A model generated the notes under the pieces. The model was not told the origin of the DNA. It was given only the letters and a program-made list of their open reading frames with translations, and made no database searches. Positions 1 to 7,009 of a stretch of 10,408 bases of DNA are shown here, one piece after another; positions within the stretch are counted from its first letter, which is position 1; each line of letters begins with the position of its first letter. Source of the DNA: CAG-826 sp964583155 (lineage in GTDB: Bacteria; Bacillota_I; Bacilli_A; RFN20; CAG-826); NCBI GenBank assembly GCA_964583155.1, contig CAZOUY010000018.1, forward strand, positions 1 to 10,408, read 5' to 3'. A program made the position numbers and the translations under genes.

Positions 1-26
1 TTTGTTCTATCCAAAAAAAGATAATC

Positions 27-60
27 AAGTGTCAGATAATCGCTCGATAACGACACTTTT
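27..60 (+). terminator. Inverted repeat upstream of galM; weak terminator or operator
   Basis: AAGTGTC at 27-33 pairs perfectly with GACACTT at 52-58, and four T (57-60) follow, interrupted by G before two more T. The 18-nt loop contains a smaller dyad, ATCG-CT-CGAT at 39-48. It could end an upstream transcript leaving the left edge of the window, or serve as an operator, since it lies 38 bp upstream of the galM -10 box. The stem is short and the loop long, so neither role is secure. Confidence 0.3.
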
Positions 61-95
61 GTTAGGCCCCATCTATGAAAAAGACATTGCATATA

Positions 96-104
96 TGATA
101 TAAT
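96..104 (+). promoter_or_regulatory. Extended -10 promoter of the gal operon
   Basis: TGATATAAT at 96-104 is a perfect extended -10 element (TG, one base, TATAAT). The -35 position at 17-bp spacing (76-81, TGAAAA) is a poor match, as is common for extended -10 promoters. A start site near 111 would give a leader of about 33 nt before galM. The same 11-mer TATGATATAAT occurs in the promoter at 5185-5195. No convincing catabolite-repression (cre) site is visible between here and galM. Confidence 0.6.
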
Positions 105-143
105 TTATGAAATAATAACGGCGAAAATAATTGGATGATATTT

Positions 144-1118
144 ATGGAAGTAAGACAAAATAAAATGATATCGCGTTCTCAGGAAATAACGTTTATTGAG
201 GTTGTAAATGACATTGGCTTTAAAATAGTCTTGTCAACACTAGGCGCAGGAATTTATGAAATATATTATCGCCGAATTTTGACGATTACTCCTTTGAATA
301 AGGAAGAGTATTTGTGGTCATCATCGTATTATGGGAAAACAATCGGTCGCGTGTGTGGTCGCATAAGAAATGGCGTTTATCATGTAGGAAATGTTGACTA
401 TCAAGTCGAATGCAATGAAAATCGTAATTGTTTGCATGGAGGATCGAAGGGCTGGGCTTTTCAAAACTTCGATTATGAAATTGAAAGGCAAGAGCAGCAC
501 ACATTGATTATCTTTTCTTATTTGGCAAAGGATAAGGAAAATGGTTTTAACGGTAATCTGAAAGTGAAGGTAACATACATTATTAGTCGCCAAGAGCCGG
601 AATTCACGATTCTTTATGAGATAATGTCGGATCAAAATACCATTTGTAATGTCACTAATCATACATATTTTACGTTAGATGGCGATAGCAATTCTTTGGC
701 TAATCAATCTTTGATGATTCCAGCCGATTACTATATTATGAAGGATGAAGAATTGATTAACACCAAGGCCATTGAGGTTGATGGCTTTATGGATTTTCGA
801 AAAGAAAAAGCCTTCACACATATCGATAATGGTCATTGCTATGATCATGATTACATTTTAAATTCAAGCATCGATGGACCTTCATTAATCATGGCATGTC
901 CAACGCAAAAATGTGCATTAAGGCTTTACACCGATTTTCCGGTTATTCATATCTATAGTGCTAACGAGGCAAACGATATATCTTTATTATCAGGAGTAAA
1001 AAATACTGCTTTTAACGCTTTGGCCATCGAATGTGCGCGCAATGATTTAGATTCAATTGCTCTAAGGGCCTTTAAAGAGGAAAAATTTTATATAAAGTAT
1101 CATTTTGTCGATTTATAG
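144..1118 (+). CDS. galM: Aldose 1-epimerase (galactose mutarotase)
   Basis: This cytosolic enzyme interconverts the beta and alpha anomers of galactose so that galactokinase receives alpha-D-galactose. The product of 324 residues fits the family. Visible landmarks, numbered from the ATG at 144, are the GR-x-x-GRI-x-NG segment (68-77), LHGG with His98, TNHTYF with catalytic-acid His173, YDHDY with Asp234, and the late IEC motif with the presumed catalytic base Glu296. The active site therefore looks complete. I prefer the ATG at 144 over the in-frame ATG at 135 because GGATGAT (133-139) lies just upstream and the spacing and 'TATTTATG' context match those at galE and at 5251; the site is still weak. 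It is the first gene of the operon, 109 bp before galT. Overall family membership is secure; the start is uncertain by three codons. Confidence 0.93.
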   Translation: MEVRQNKMISRSQEITFIEVVNDIGFKIVLSTLGAGIYEIYYRRILTITPLNKEEYLWSSSYYGKTIGRVCGRIRNGVYHVGNVDYQVECNENRNCLHGGSKGWAFQNFDYEIERQEQHTLIIFSYLAKDKENGFNGNLKVKVTYIISRQEPEFTILYEIMSDQNTICNVTNHTYFTLDGDSNSLANQSLMIPADYYIMKDEELINTKAIEVDGFMDFRKEKAFTHIDNGHCYDHDYILNSSIDGPSLIMACPTQKCALRLYTDFPVIHIYSANEANDISLLSGVKNTAFNALAIECARNDLDSIALRAFKEEKFYIKYHFVDL

Positions 1119-1178
1119 CAAAAAAGAAAAATGTAAGCCCTTTGTAGCCTTTTTGTTGGCTTTGACCCAATTTTTATC

Positions 1179-1193
1179 TTACTTTTTAAGTAA
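1179..1193. repeat. Short perfect inverted repeat between galM and galT
   Basis: TTACTT (1179-1184) and AAGTAA (1188-1193) form a perfect dyad around TTT. It sits 20 bp upstream of the galT ribosome binding site, next to an extended -10-like string, TGGCATAAT (1199-1207). It could be a protein-binding site, but a 6-bp half-site in A+T-rich DNA may be chance. Further upstream, AAGCC (1135-1139) can pair with GGCTT (1158-1162) as a weak hairpin without a proper T-run, so I see no strong terminator between galM and galT. Confidence 0.3.
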
Positions 1194-1227
1194 AATTATG
1201 GCATAATGAAAAAGGAGGAACGTTTCT

Positions 1228-2751
1228 ATGCATATTAGCGCGATAATCAAAAAACTAATTGTGTATGCTCAAAAGAAATTATATCTTTCAAAATGGGATG
1301 CGATATATGTTCAAAATCAACTTCTAAGTGTCTTTAAAATGACATCTTTATCCGATGTTGATATTGATGAAAGTGAAATAGATAGTATGATCGTTCCTGA
1401 TTCTTTACTTGATGAGCTTCGCCAATATTTATTAACCAACTCTTCTTTTACTCCTCACGAGATAGAACTCTTATTAGTAAAGGTAATGGGAATTATTACA
1501 CCTGTTCCCAGTTTAGTAATCGAGCGATTTAAGACTTTAGAGAAGGATAATCCACAGATTGCTTTAGATTATCTCTATAATCTTCAAATTGCCAATAACT
1601 ATATACAAAAAACAGCCGTTGATAAGAATCTTTTTTGGCGAGCCAATTTTGATAATAATTATTTAGAGATAACCATTAATTTGTCCAAACCGGAAAAAAG
1701 AAATTCCGATATTGCTAAATTGGTTGGCACCCAGGATACCTCATATCCGAAGTGCCTGCTTTGTAAAGAGAATCTTGGTTATGATGGTCGAGAAAATCAT
1801 CCAGCCCGAAGCAATATTCGCACCATTCCTTTATCCTTAAATAAGGAAGAATGGTTTTTACAGTATTCTCCTTACGTTTACTATCATGAGCATTGCATCG
1901 CTATTTCGAGTATCCATGAACCGATGCAAATGGGACGGAGAATATTTGCCAATTTGCTCGATTTTGTCGATAGATTCCCATGCTTTTTCATCGGATCTAA
2001 TTCCGAATTACCGATTGTTGGTGGATCTATTTTGAATCATGAGCACTTTCAAGGTGGTAAGCATCTTTTACCGATGATGTATTCTCAACCGCTTTTTCAA
2101 ATCGCGGCTCCACATTATCCTCATTGCCAAGTTGAATATTTGGATTGGTATGCTTCCGCTATAAGAATAACGTCTGCATCTCGCGACGAACTTCTCGAAT
2201 GTGCTGAGCAAATCTATAATAATTGGTGTCAATATGAGAATGCTGAAGCGCAGATTATTCCATTTTCTAATCATCAAAAGCATAGTACGACGACTCCTAT
2301 TGCGCGAAAAGTCGATGATCAATACATTCTTTATTTGATTTTACGAAATAACAACGTCGATTCAATTCATCCTGATGGCATTTTTCATGCCCATAAGGAA
2401 TTCCATAATATCAAAAGTGAAGGAATTGGCTTAATTGAAGCGATGGGAATGTTTATTTTGCCGGCGCGTTTAGAAAGACAAACCAAAGAATTGGCGGTGC
2501 TTTTGGAAGATTTAACAATGAATCTTGATTCTTATTTAAGTGAACATCCCGATTTGGTCATTCACCATGATTTCATTCAAGCGATTCGTAGCGAATTGGA
2601 TCATAATCTCACCGAAGATCAGGCGATTATGGCGATTCGTCAAAGAATTAATATTGTTTGTAAGAACATATTAGAGAATGTCGCGGTCTTTAAAAACAAT
2701 GAATCGGGCCACCGACATCTTCAAGATTTTTGCCGTCAATTATCTTTATAA
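1228..2751 (+). CDS. galT: UDP-glucose--hexose-1-phosphate uridylyltransferase, class II
   Basis: This cytosolic enzyme transfers UMP from UDP-glucose to galactose-1-phosphate, giving UDP-galactose and glucose-1-phosphate. The 507-residue length marks the class II (Bacillota) family; class I enzymes have about 350 residues. Landmarks are a C-x-x-C followed by GYDGRENHPARSN (176-196), FFIGSNSELPIVGGS (253-267), and NHEHFQGG (270-277). The latter contains His271-Glu-His273, the apparent counterpart of the class I His-Pro-His nucleophile motif (inference). IGLIEAMGMFILPARLE (400-416) is also typical. AAAGGAGG at 1211-1218 lies nine bases before the ATG and fixes the start. It is the second gene of the gal operon, followed after 56 bp by galE. 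Nothing in the sequence looks truncated. Confidence 0.96.
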   Translation: MHISAIIKKLIVYAQKKLYLSKWDAIYVQNQLLSVFKMTSLSDVDIDESEIDSMIVPDSLLDELRQYLLTNSSFTPHEIELLLVKVMGIITPVPSLVIERFKTLEKDNPQIALDYLYNLQIANNYIQKTAVDKNLFWRANFDNNYLEITINLSKPEKRNSDIAKLVGTQDTSYPKCLLCKENLGYDGRENHPARSNIRTIPLSLNKEEWFLQYSPYVYYHEHCIAISSIHEPMQMGRRIFANLLDFVDRFPCFFIGSNSELPIVGGSILNHEHFQGGKHLLPMMYSQPLFQIAAPHYPHCQVEYLDWYASAIRITSASRDELLECAEQIYNNWCQYENAEAQIIPFSNHQKHSTTTPIARKVDDQYILYLILRNNNVDSIHPDGIFHAHKEFHNIKSEGIGLIEAMGMFILPARLERQTKELAVLLEDLTMNLDSYLSEHPDLVIHHDFIQAIRSELDHNLTEDQAIMAIRQRINIVCKNILENVAVFKNNESGHRHLQDFCRQLSL

Positions 2752-2807
2752 AGAATATAAAAAGAAAATAAAAAAGAAAACATATGATAATGCGAAAGGA
2801 GATATTT

Positions 2808-3827
2808 ATGAAACGAATTCTTGTAACTGGAGGAGCAGGCTATATTGGTAGCCATACAGTAGTAGAGCTTATTGAGGCGGGTTATGATCCGATAATTGTC
2901 GATGATTTAAGCAATTCGAAAGAAGAGGTTATCAATCGTATTGAGAGAATAACTGGCAAAAGACCGATTTTTTATCGGGTATCCCTGCTTGAGGAAGAGC
3001 TTTTTGAAGAGATTTTTCGAAAAGAGAATATTGATGGCGTTATACATTTTGCGGGCTTTAAGGCTGTCGGCGAAAGCGTTCTCGAGCCATTAAAGTACTA
3101 TAATAATAACCTGAATTCGACATTGATCCTTTTGAAACTCATGTTGAAATACCATGTGAATAATATCGTTTTTTCCTCTTCGGCAACCGTGTATGGGGAT
3201 CCGGAGCGTGTTCCTATTGATGAGCAATGTCGCGTTGGTGGTGTCACTAATCCTTATGGAAGAACGAAATTTATGATCGAAGAAATTTTACGTGATGTCG
3301 CGAAGGTTCATTCGGAGCTGAATGTCACTATTTTAAGATATTTTAATCCAATCGGTGCCCATGCATCGGGATTAATTGGCGAGGATCCTAATGGAATTCC
3401 CAATAATTTAATGCCTTATATTACACAGGTGGCTATCGGCAAATTAAAGGAACTTGGAGTTTTTGGCGATGACTATCATACGGTGGATGGAACTGGGGTC
3501 CGTGACTATATTCATGTGGTAGATTTAGCTAAAGGGCACCTCGCTTCATTAGTGAAGATGGAAAGTAATCCTGGCCTTTTGATTTATAATCTTGGAACGG
3601 GACGCGGTGTAAGCGTGTTGGAAATGGTACACGCTTTTGAAAAGGCGAATAATATCACAATCCCCTATAGAATTAAAGAACGCCGTCCTGGTGATATTGA
3701 TGCATGTTATGCTGATTGTTCAAAGGCTAATAAAGAATTGCATTGGCATTGCCAATATACTGTCGAAGATGCATGTCGCGATTCTTGGAATTGGCAAAAA
3801 AATAATCCGAAAGGTTATGGTAATTAA
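2808..3827 (+). CDS. galE: UDP-glucose 4-epimerase
   Basis: This NAD-dependent cytosolic enzyme interconverts UDP-galactose and UDP-glucose, closing the Leloir cycle and also supplying UDP-galactose for surface glycans. It belongs to the extended short-chain dehydrogenase family. The N-terminal Rossmann motif GGAGYIG is at 8-14, SSSATVYG at 123-130 (Ser125), and the catalytic pair Tyr150/Lys154 is in PYGRTK. RYFNPIGAHASGLIGEDP (177-194) is the characteristic substrate-binding segment. The 339 residues match the family (E. coli GalE has 338). AAAGGAG at 2795-2801, six bases before the ATG at 2808, decides the start; the in-frame ATGs at 2784 and 2790 lie upstream of this site. It follows galT by 56 bp of A-rich sequence without an obvious promoter or terminator, and its stop codon is one base before galK. 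Confidence 0.97.
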   Translation: MKRILVTGGAGYIGSHTVVELIEAGYDPIIVDDLSNSKEEVINRIERITGKRPIFYRVSLLEEELFEEIFRKENIDGVIHFAGFKAVGESVLEPLKYYNNNLNSTLILLKLMLKYHVNNIVFSSSATVYGDPERVPIDEQCRVGGVTNPYGRTKFMIEEILRDVAKVHSELNVTILRYFNPIGAHASGLIGEDPNGIPNNLMPYITQVAIGKLKELGVFGDDYHTVDGTGVRDYIHVVDLAKGHLASLVKMESNPGLLIYNLGTGRGVSVLEMVHAFEKANNITIPYRIKERRPGDIDACYADCSKANKELHWHCQYTVEDACRDSWNWQKNNPKGYGN

Positions 3828-3828
3828 G

Positions 3829-5049
3829 ATGAGTGTAGTAGAAGATTTATATGGACAAAACATCGATGGATATCAAAAACGGAAAAATAAATTGTTGAAG
3901 GCTTATGCTTATCATTTTAATGAGGAAGCCGACAGTATGTTTTCAAGCAGTGGCAGAGTAGAATTGCTGGGAAATCATACCGATCACAATCATGGCAAAG
4001 TCTTGGTGGGCGCAATCGACATGGATATTTTGGCGGCCGCTAATGCCTCAGTTCAAAATGAGATTGTGTTTGTCTCCGAAGGCTACGATAAGATGGTCGT
4101 TTCGTTAGATGATCTTGAGGTAAAGCCCGAAGAATATTCAACCTCAATCGCGTTAATTCGCGGTTGTGCCAAAGGCTTTGTTGATCGTGGCTATCAAGTA
4201 GGTGGACTTAATGTTAAAGCCATCAGTAATATTGCTCATGGAGCGGGAATATCAAGCAGCGCTGCTTTTGAGCTTTTAGTTTGCGAGATGCTTAATTATT
4301 ATTACAACAATGATGAGATTGGACCGATCGAATTGGCAAAAATTGCCCAATATGCAGAAACTGTCTATTTTAATAAACCATGCGGATTATTAGATCAGAT
4401 GGGAATTGCTTTAGGAGGCGTTAATTATATTGATTTTGCTGATGAAGAGCACCCAAAGGTCGAAAGCCTTAACGCCCATCTGGATGGATATACGATATTG
4501 CTTTTAAATACTGGTGGTAATCATAGTGGCTTAACCAATTATTATGCCGAAATTAAGCAAGACATGCGCAATGTAGCTTCGGTATTCAATAAACAATTTC
4601 TTGCGGAAGTAACCTATCGGGATTTTATTAAGCATTTACCGACAGTAGTCAAGCGTTATGGTGGACGCGCTACGCTCCGAGCATTGCATTTTATGGATGA
4701 GAACAAGAGAGTCGAAAAGGGCTTTGAATCGTTAAAAAAAGGAGATCTGCCATCATTTTTTGATATGATCAATCGCTCTGGCGAATCCTCCTATAAGTAT
4801 TTACAAAATTGCTATTGCCCGGATGATAGCGAAGAAGGCATCGCTCTAGGACTTATTTTGACGCGTCGTTTCATTAAAGAATGCGCTGTACGCGTTCATG
4901 GCGGGGGATTTGCCGGAACTATCTTGGCAATTATTCCCACACCTCAAGTAAAAATGTACTATGATTTTATGCAAGTTGTCTTTGGAGAAAACAGCATTTC
5001 TAGGGTCGTTTTGCGAAATCATGGCGCCACTCATGTTGAAAAAATCTAG
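3829..5049 (+). CDS. galK: Galactokinase (GNHTDH variant)
   Basis: This GHMP-family kinase phosphorylates alpha-D-galactose with ATP to galactose-1-phosphate in the cytosol. With 406 residues it is slightly longer than the usual 380-395. Landmarks are the signature GRVELLGNHTDHNHG (42-56), the glycine/serine phosphate loop HGAGISSSAAF (137-147), CGLLDQ with catalytic Asp189 (185-190), HSGLTNYY with Tyr239, and the C-terminal RVHGGGFAGT (355-364). The usual Glu in GEHTDY is Asn49 here, while Arg43, His50 and Asp52 are kept. I believe a GNHTDH subgroup exists among Bacillota galactokinases, but this is from memory. The ATG at 3829 is one base after the galE stop. The nearest AAAGG (3810-3814) is 14 bases away, so translation is probably coupled to galE. 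An ATG at 3817 is possible but is only two bases from that site. The gene ends ten bases before a strong terminator. Confidence 0.93.
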   Translation: MSVVEDLYGQNIDGYQKRKNKLLKAYAYHFNEEADSMFSSSGRVELLGNHTDHNHGKVLVGAIDMDILAAANASVQNEIVFVSEGYDKMVVSLDDLEVKPEEYSTSIALIRGCAKGFVDRGYQVGGLNVKAISNIAHGAGISSSAAFELLVCEMLNYYYNNDEIGPIELAKIAQYAETVYFNKPCGLLDQMGIALGGVNYIDFADEEHPKVESLNAHLDGYTILLLNTGGNHSGLTNYYAEIKQDMRNVASVFNKQFLAEVTYRDFIKHLPTVVKRYGGRATLRALHFMDENKRVEKGFESLKKGDLPSFFDMINRSGESSYKYLQNCYCPDDSEEGIALGLILTRRFIKECAVRVHGGGFAGTILAIIPTPQVKMYYDFMQVVFGENSISRVVLRNHGATHVEKI

Positions 5050-5058
5050 TAATTATGG

Positions 5059-5094
5059 GCCTCTAACCGGTGGTTGGAGGCTTTTGTTTTGTTT
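5059..5094 (+). terminator. Intrinsic terminator of the gal operon
   Basis: GCCTCTAACC (5059-5068) pairs with GGTTGGAGGC (5072-5081), giving a 10-bp stem with one T-G wobble and a GGT loop. It is followed by TTTTGTTTTGTTT (5082-5094). It starts ten bases after the galK stop codon and separates the operon from the next gene. Confidence 0.9.
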
Positions 5095-5186
5095 CTGTAT
5101 CGCTTATTACTATAAACGGAAAATACCATCAAATACCACATAATGTAACAAATATTAAAAAAAATAATAGCATATTGCCGATGTTA

Positions 5187-5195
5187 TGATATAAT
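5187..5195 (+). promoter_or_regulatory. Extended -10 promoter for the repeat-domain membrane protein
   Basis: TGATATAAT at 5187-5195 is a perfect extended -10, identical to the one before galM. The -35 position is poor. With a start near 5202 the leader would be about 49 nt, ending in the strong ribosome binding site GAGGGAGG (5238-5245). Since a terminator precedes it, this is most likely the only promoter of the gene at 5251. Confidence 0.6.
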
Positions 5196-5250
5196 AATGT
5201 TGTCTATAAGCTATTTATTTATTCAAAATTAAGATTTGAGGGAGGTATTT

Positions 5251-6750
5251 ATGGATAGCGTAAGTTTAAAGAGGACACACAAAATATTAAATGTCCTTAT
5301 TCTGATTGTTTTCCTTGCCTTTGTCGGAATGGTGGCATTGGTAACAAAAGATCGTTTCTTTACTGGTATTGCTAAAATATTTAAGTATTGTATCTATTTT
5401 GCATTTGAACGACCTTGGGATTATAAGACAATAGTGGTCTTTATTATTGGTTTAGCTCTTGTGGCGTATTTTATCGTTTGGACTATTCGTCATCATAAGC
5501 ACGGAGCTTTATCAATCATATCTCCGATTCTTGTTCTAGCATTGTTTGGATTGGCTTTAGCTACATATAAATGGAGAGACAGCTTGAATTTTTATAGCAG
5601 CGATTCTGCAAGTAAAACTCTGACATATATTGGCATATTCTTAGCCATTGATTTATTGATTCTTATTATTCTCAACGCAATTATCTCATTTATGGTTTCG
5701 CTGAAGCTGGTTGAACAAGAAGAAACCGCTTCTGAAAAAGCTACAGAGTCGGTTGCTGTGGAGCATGTTGAAGTTGTGAAGGACACAGAAGTGGAAGAAA
5801 CACCTAAAGATGATCATACTGATGGTGAAAATAAGGATTCTGTGGAGCCGGTTGATACCAAAGAAAAGAAGAAATATGACACCTTAGATCCAACCGTCTA
5901 TGGTGAGATTATTCGTCGGACCTTTATGGAAAAATTCGATGCCTTAGATGATGATATGAAAGCAAAATATCTTGAGATTCGTCGCGAATTATTATCATAT
6001 GAAGGCGTCCGTTCTCGGATTTCCAAGCATTGCGATTCGTATCGTGTCAAGAAGGCTATTCAAGTTAAAATTAATATTCAAGGAAAAACTCTTAAAGTAT
6101 TCTTCGCTTTAGATCCTCGGGAATACGATGGCACAACCTATCCGATTATCGATGTGAGCGGTAAAAAGATTTATGCGGAAGTACCTACTTTATTAAAGGT
6201 TAAATCAGCGCTTTCTGTGAAGCGTGCCAAAGCCTTGATTGCTGATGTTATGGAAGCTCACGGCGTGGAAAAAGCGGAAGAACCAAGCGATGAAACTATG
6301 GAAATGCATCTTGATTTAGAGATTGTCCGTCGGACATTTACTGAAAAGATGACAAAGGCACCTGAAGAATTACAAGAAAAATATGATACTATCAAGTCAT
6401 ATATCCTTGCCTATGGTGTTAAATCAAGAGTTTCAGCGGCATGTGATTCCTATCGTTATAAGAAAGAATTATTAGTTAAAATGACGGTTCAAGGAAAAAC
6501 TCTTAAAGTATTCTTCGCTTTAGATCCTAAATCATTCGAAGGTACCAAATTCCCTGTGATCGATGCTTCCAATAAAAAAGCGTATTCTAATGTCCCGACT
6601 TTATTAAAAGTCAAATCGACATTGTCCGTAAAACGCGCTAAAAAGATTGTTGATCGCTTGATGGAAGAAAGAGGCTTAACACTTGGTCCTGTTGTCGAGC
6701 ATGCTCATTCTAAGGATTTAAAGAAGGCCAAAAAAGTCAAAGCTAAATAA
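5251..6750 (+). CDS. Four-helix membrane protein with two tandem C-terminal repeat domains, function unknown
   Basis: I do not recognise a named function. The 499-residue product starts with four likely membrane helices (about 11-31, 59-79, 87-105 and 123-151). A variable, acidic Glu/Asp/Val-rich linker follows (about 154-210), then two copies of a domain of about 120 residues (about 216-337 and 353-474), and finally a Lys-rich tail. The copies are offset by 137 residues. Both share RRTF-x-EK, a Lys-Tyr, SR-x-S-x-x-CDSYR-x-KK, QGKTLKVFFALDP, GT-x-x-P-x-ID, VPTLLKVKS-x-LSVKRAK and ME-x-x-G. Similar single or repeated domains occur, to my recollection, in uncharacterised Bacillota proteins. No catalytic motif is evident, and the net positive charge could suit binding to nucleic acid, acidic lipid or polymer (speculation). 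GAGGGAGG at 5238-5245, five bases before the ATG at 5251, sets the start; the upstream in-frame TTG at 5236 overlaps this site. It is a single-gene unit between two terminators. Confidence 0.9.
   Translation: MDSVSLKRTHKILNVLILIVFLAFVGMVALVTKDRFFTGIAKIFKYCIYFAFERPWDYKTIVVFIIGLALVAYFIVWTIRHHKHGALSIISPILVLALFGLALATYKWRDSLNFYSSDSASKTLTYIGIFLAIDLLILIILNAIISFMVSLKLVEQEETASEKATESVAVEHVEVVKDTEVEETPKDDHTDGENKDSVEPVDTKEKKKYDTLDPTVYGEIIRRTFMEKFDALDDDMKAKYLEIRRELLSYEGVRSRISKHCDSYRVKKAIQVKINIQGKTLKVFFALDPREYDGTTYPIIDVSGKKIYAEVPTLLKVKSALSVKRAKALIADVMEAHGVEKAEEPSDETMEMHLDLEIVRRTFTEKMTKAPEELQEKYDTIKSYILAYGVKSRVSAACDSYRYKKELLVKMTVQGKTLKVFFALDPKSFEGTKFPVIDASNKKAYSNVPTLLKVKSTLSVKRAKKIVDRLMEERGLTLGPVVEHAHSKDLKKAKKVKAK
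6077..6117 (+). repeat. Exact 41-bp direct repeat, copy 1
   Basis: This stretch is identical base for base to 6488-6528, 411 bp downstream and in the same reading frame. It encodes QGKTLKVFFALDP in the first domain copy. The surrounding parts of the two copies encode similar residues with different codons, so the identity is confined to this block. Confidence 0.93.
6488..6528 (+). repeat. Exact 41-bp direct repeat, copy 2
   Basis: Second copy of the 41-bp block at 6077-6117, encoding QGKTLKVFFALDP in the second domain copy. The bases directly before and after diverge: AAA-TCA-TTC follows here, CGG-GAA-TAC follows copy 1. Confidence 0.93.
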
Positions 6751-6776
6751 TTAGGCTTTATCTAATTTAATAAGTA

Positions 6777-6810
6777 AAAAGCACGGGTGTTTAATCCGTG
6801 CTTTTCTTTA
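6777..6810 (+). terminator. Intrinsic terminator after the repeat-domain gene
   Basis: AAAAGCACGG (6777-6786) pairs perfectly with CCGTGCTTTT (6796-6805) around a 9-nt loop, followed by CTTTA. The A-run on the left side means it could also stop transcripts arriving on the minus strand. It lies 26 bases after the stop codon at 6748-6750. Confidence 0.85.
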
Positions 6811-6982
6811 TGCCATGAAACAGCCAATTAAAGCTGTCTTTTGATAACGATCTAAAGAACATACAGGCAATCGTTCATAGCTTCATTTAGGCGTTTATTT
6901 GAATTGTAAGATGATAGCCAATCAAGAAGAAAAGGATCAGTGTCAAAAGCATGTTATTCTAGCGAATTGATTCCAAATAAAA

Positions 6983-7003
6983 ACCTCCAATGATTTTGGA
7001 GGT
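6983..7003 (-). terminator. Intrinsic terminator of typA
   Basis: On the minus strand ACCTCCAA (rc of 6996-7003) pairs perfectly with TTGGAGGT (rc of 6983-6990) around a 5-nt loop, followed by TTTTATTT. The stem begins six bases after the typA stop codon. Together with the terminator at 6777-6810 it insulates the two converging genes. The 166 bases between them (6811-6976) contain no convincing gene. Confidence 0.88.
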
Positions 7004-7009
7004 CATTTT

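Noticed and set aside
286..662. Minus-strand ORFs of 72 and 113 codons opposite galM.
   Set aside because: Antisense to conserved galM active-site motifs, with no initiation signals or recognisable protein features.
1135..1162. Hairpin AAGCC/GGCTT between galM and galT as a terminator.
   Set aside because: Five base pairs, an 18-nt loop and no T-run directly after the stem; at most a weak pause.
1199..1207. Extended -10-like TGGCATAAT before galT as an internal promoter.
   Set aside because: A start 6-8 bases downstream would fall inside the galT ribosome binding site (1211-1218), so the transcript would lose part of it.
4961..5143. Plus-strand 60-codon ORF running over the end of galK and the terminator.
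   Set aside because: It overlaps the galK 3' end and reads through the terminator hairpin; no independent start signal.
6887..6952. Minus-strand ORF of 21 codons encoding a hydrophobic peptide (MLLTLILFFLIGYHLTIQINA), reminiscent of small toxic membrane peptides.
   Set aside because: No ribosome binding site at a useful distance, no promoter pair and no antisense RNA signal. A short hydrophobic ORF is expected by chance in A+T-rich DNA.
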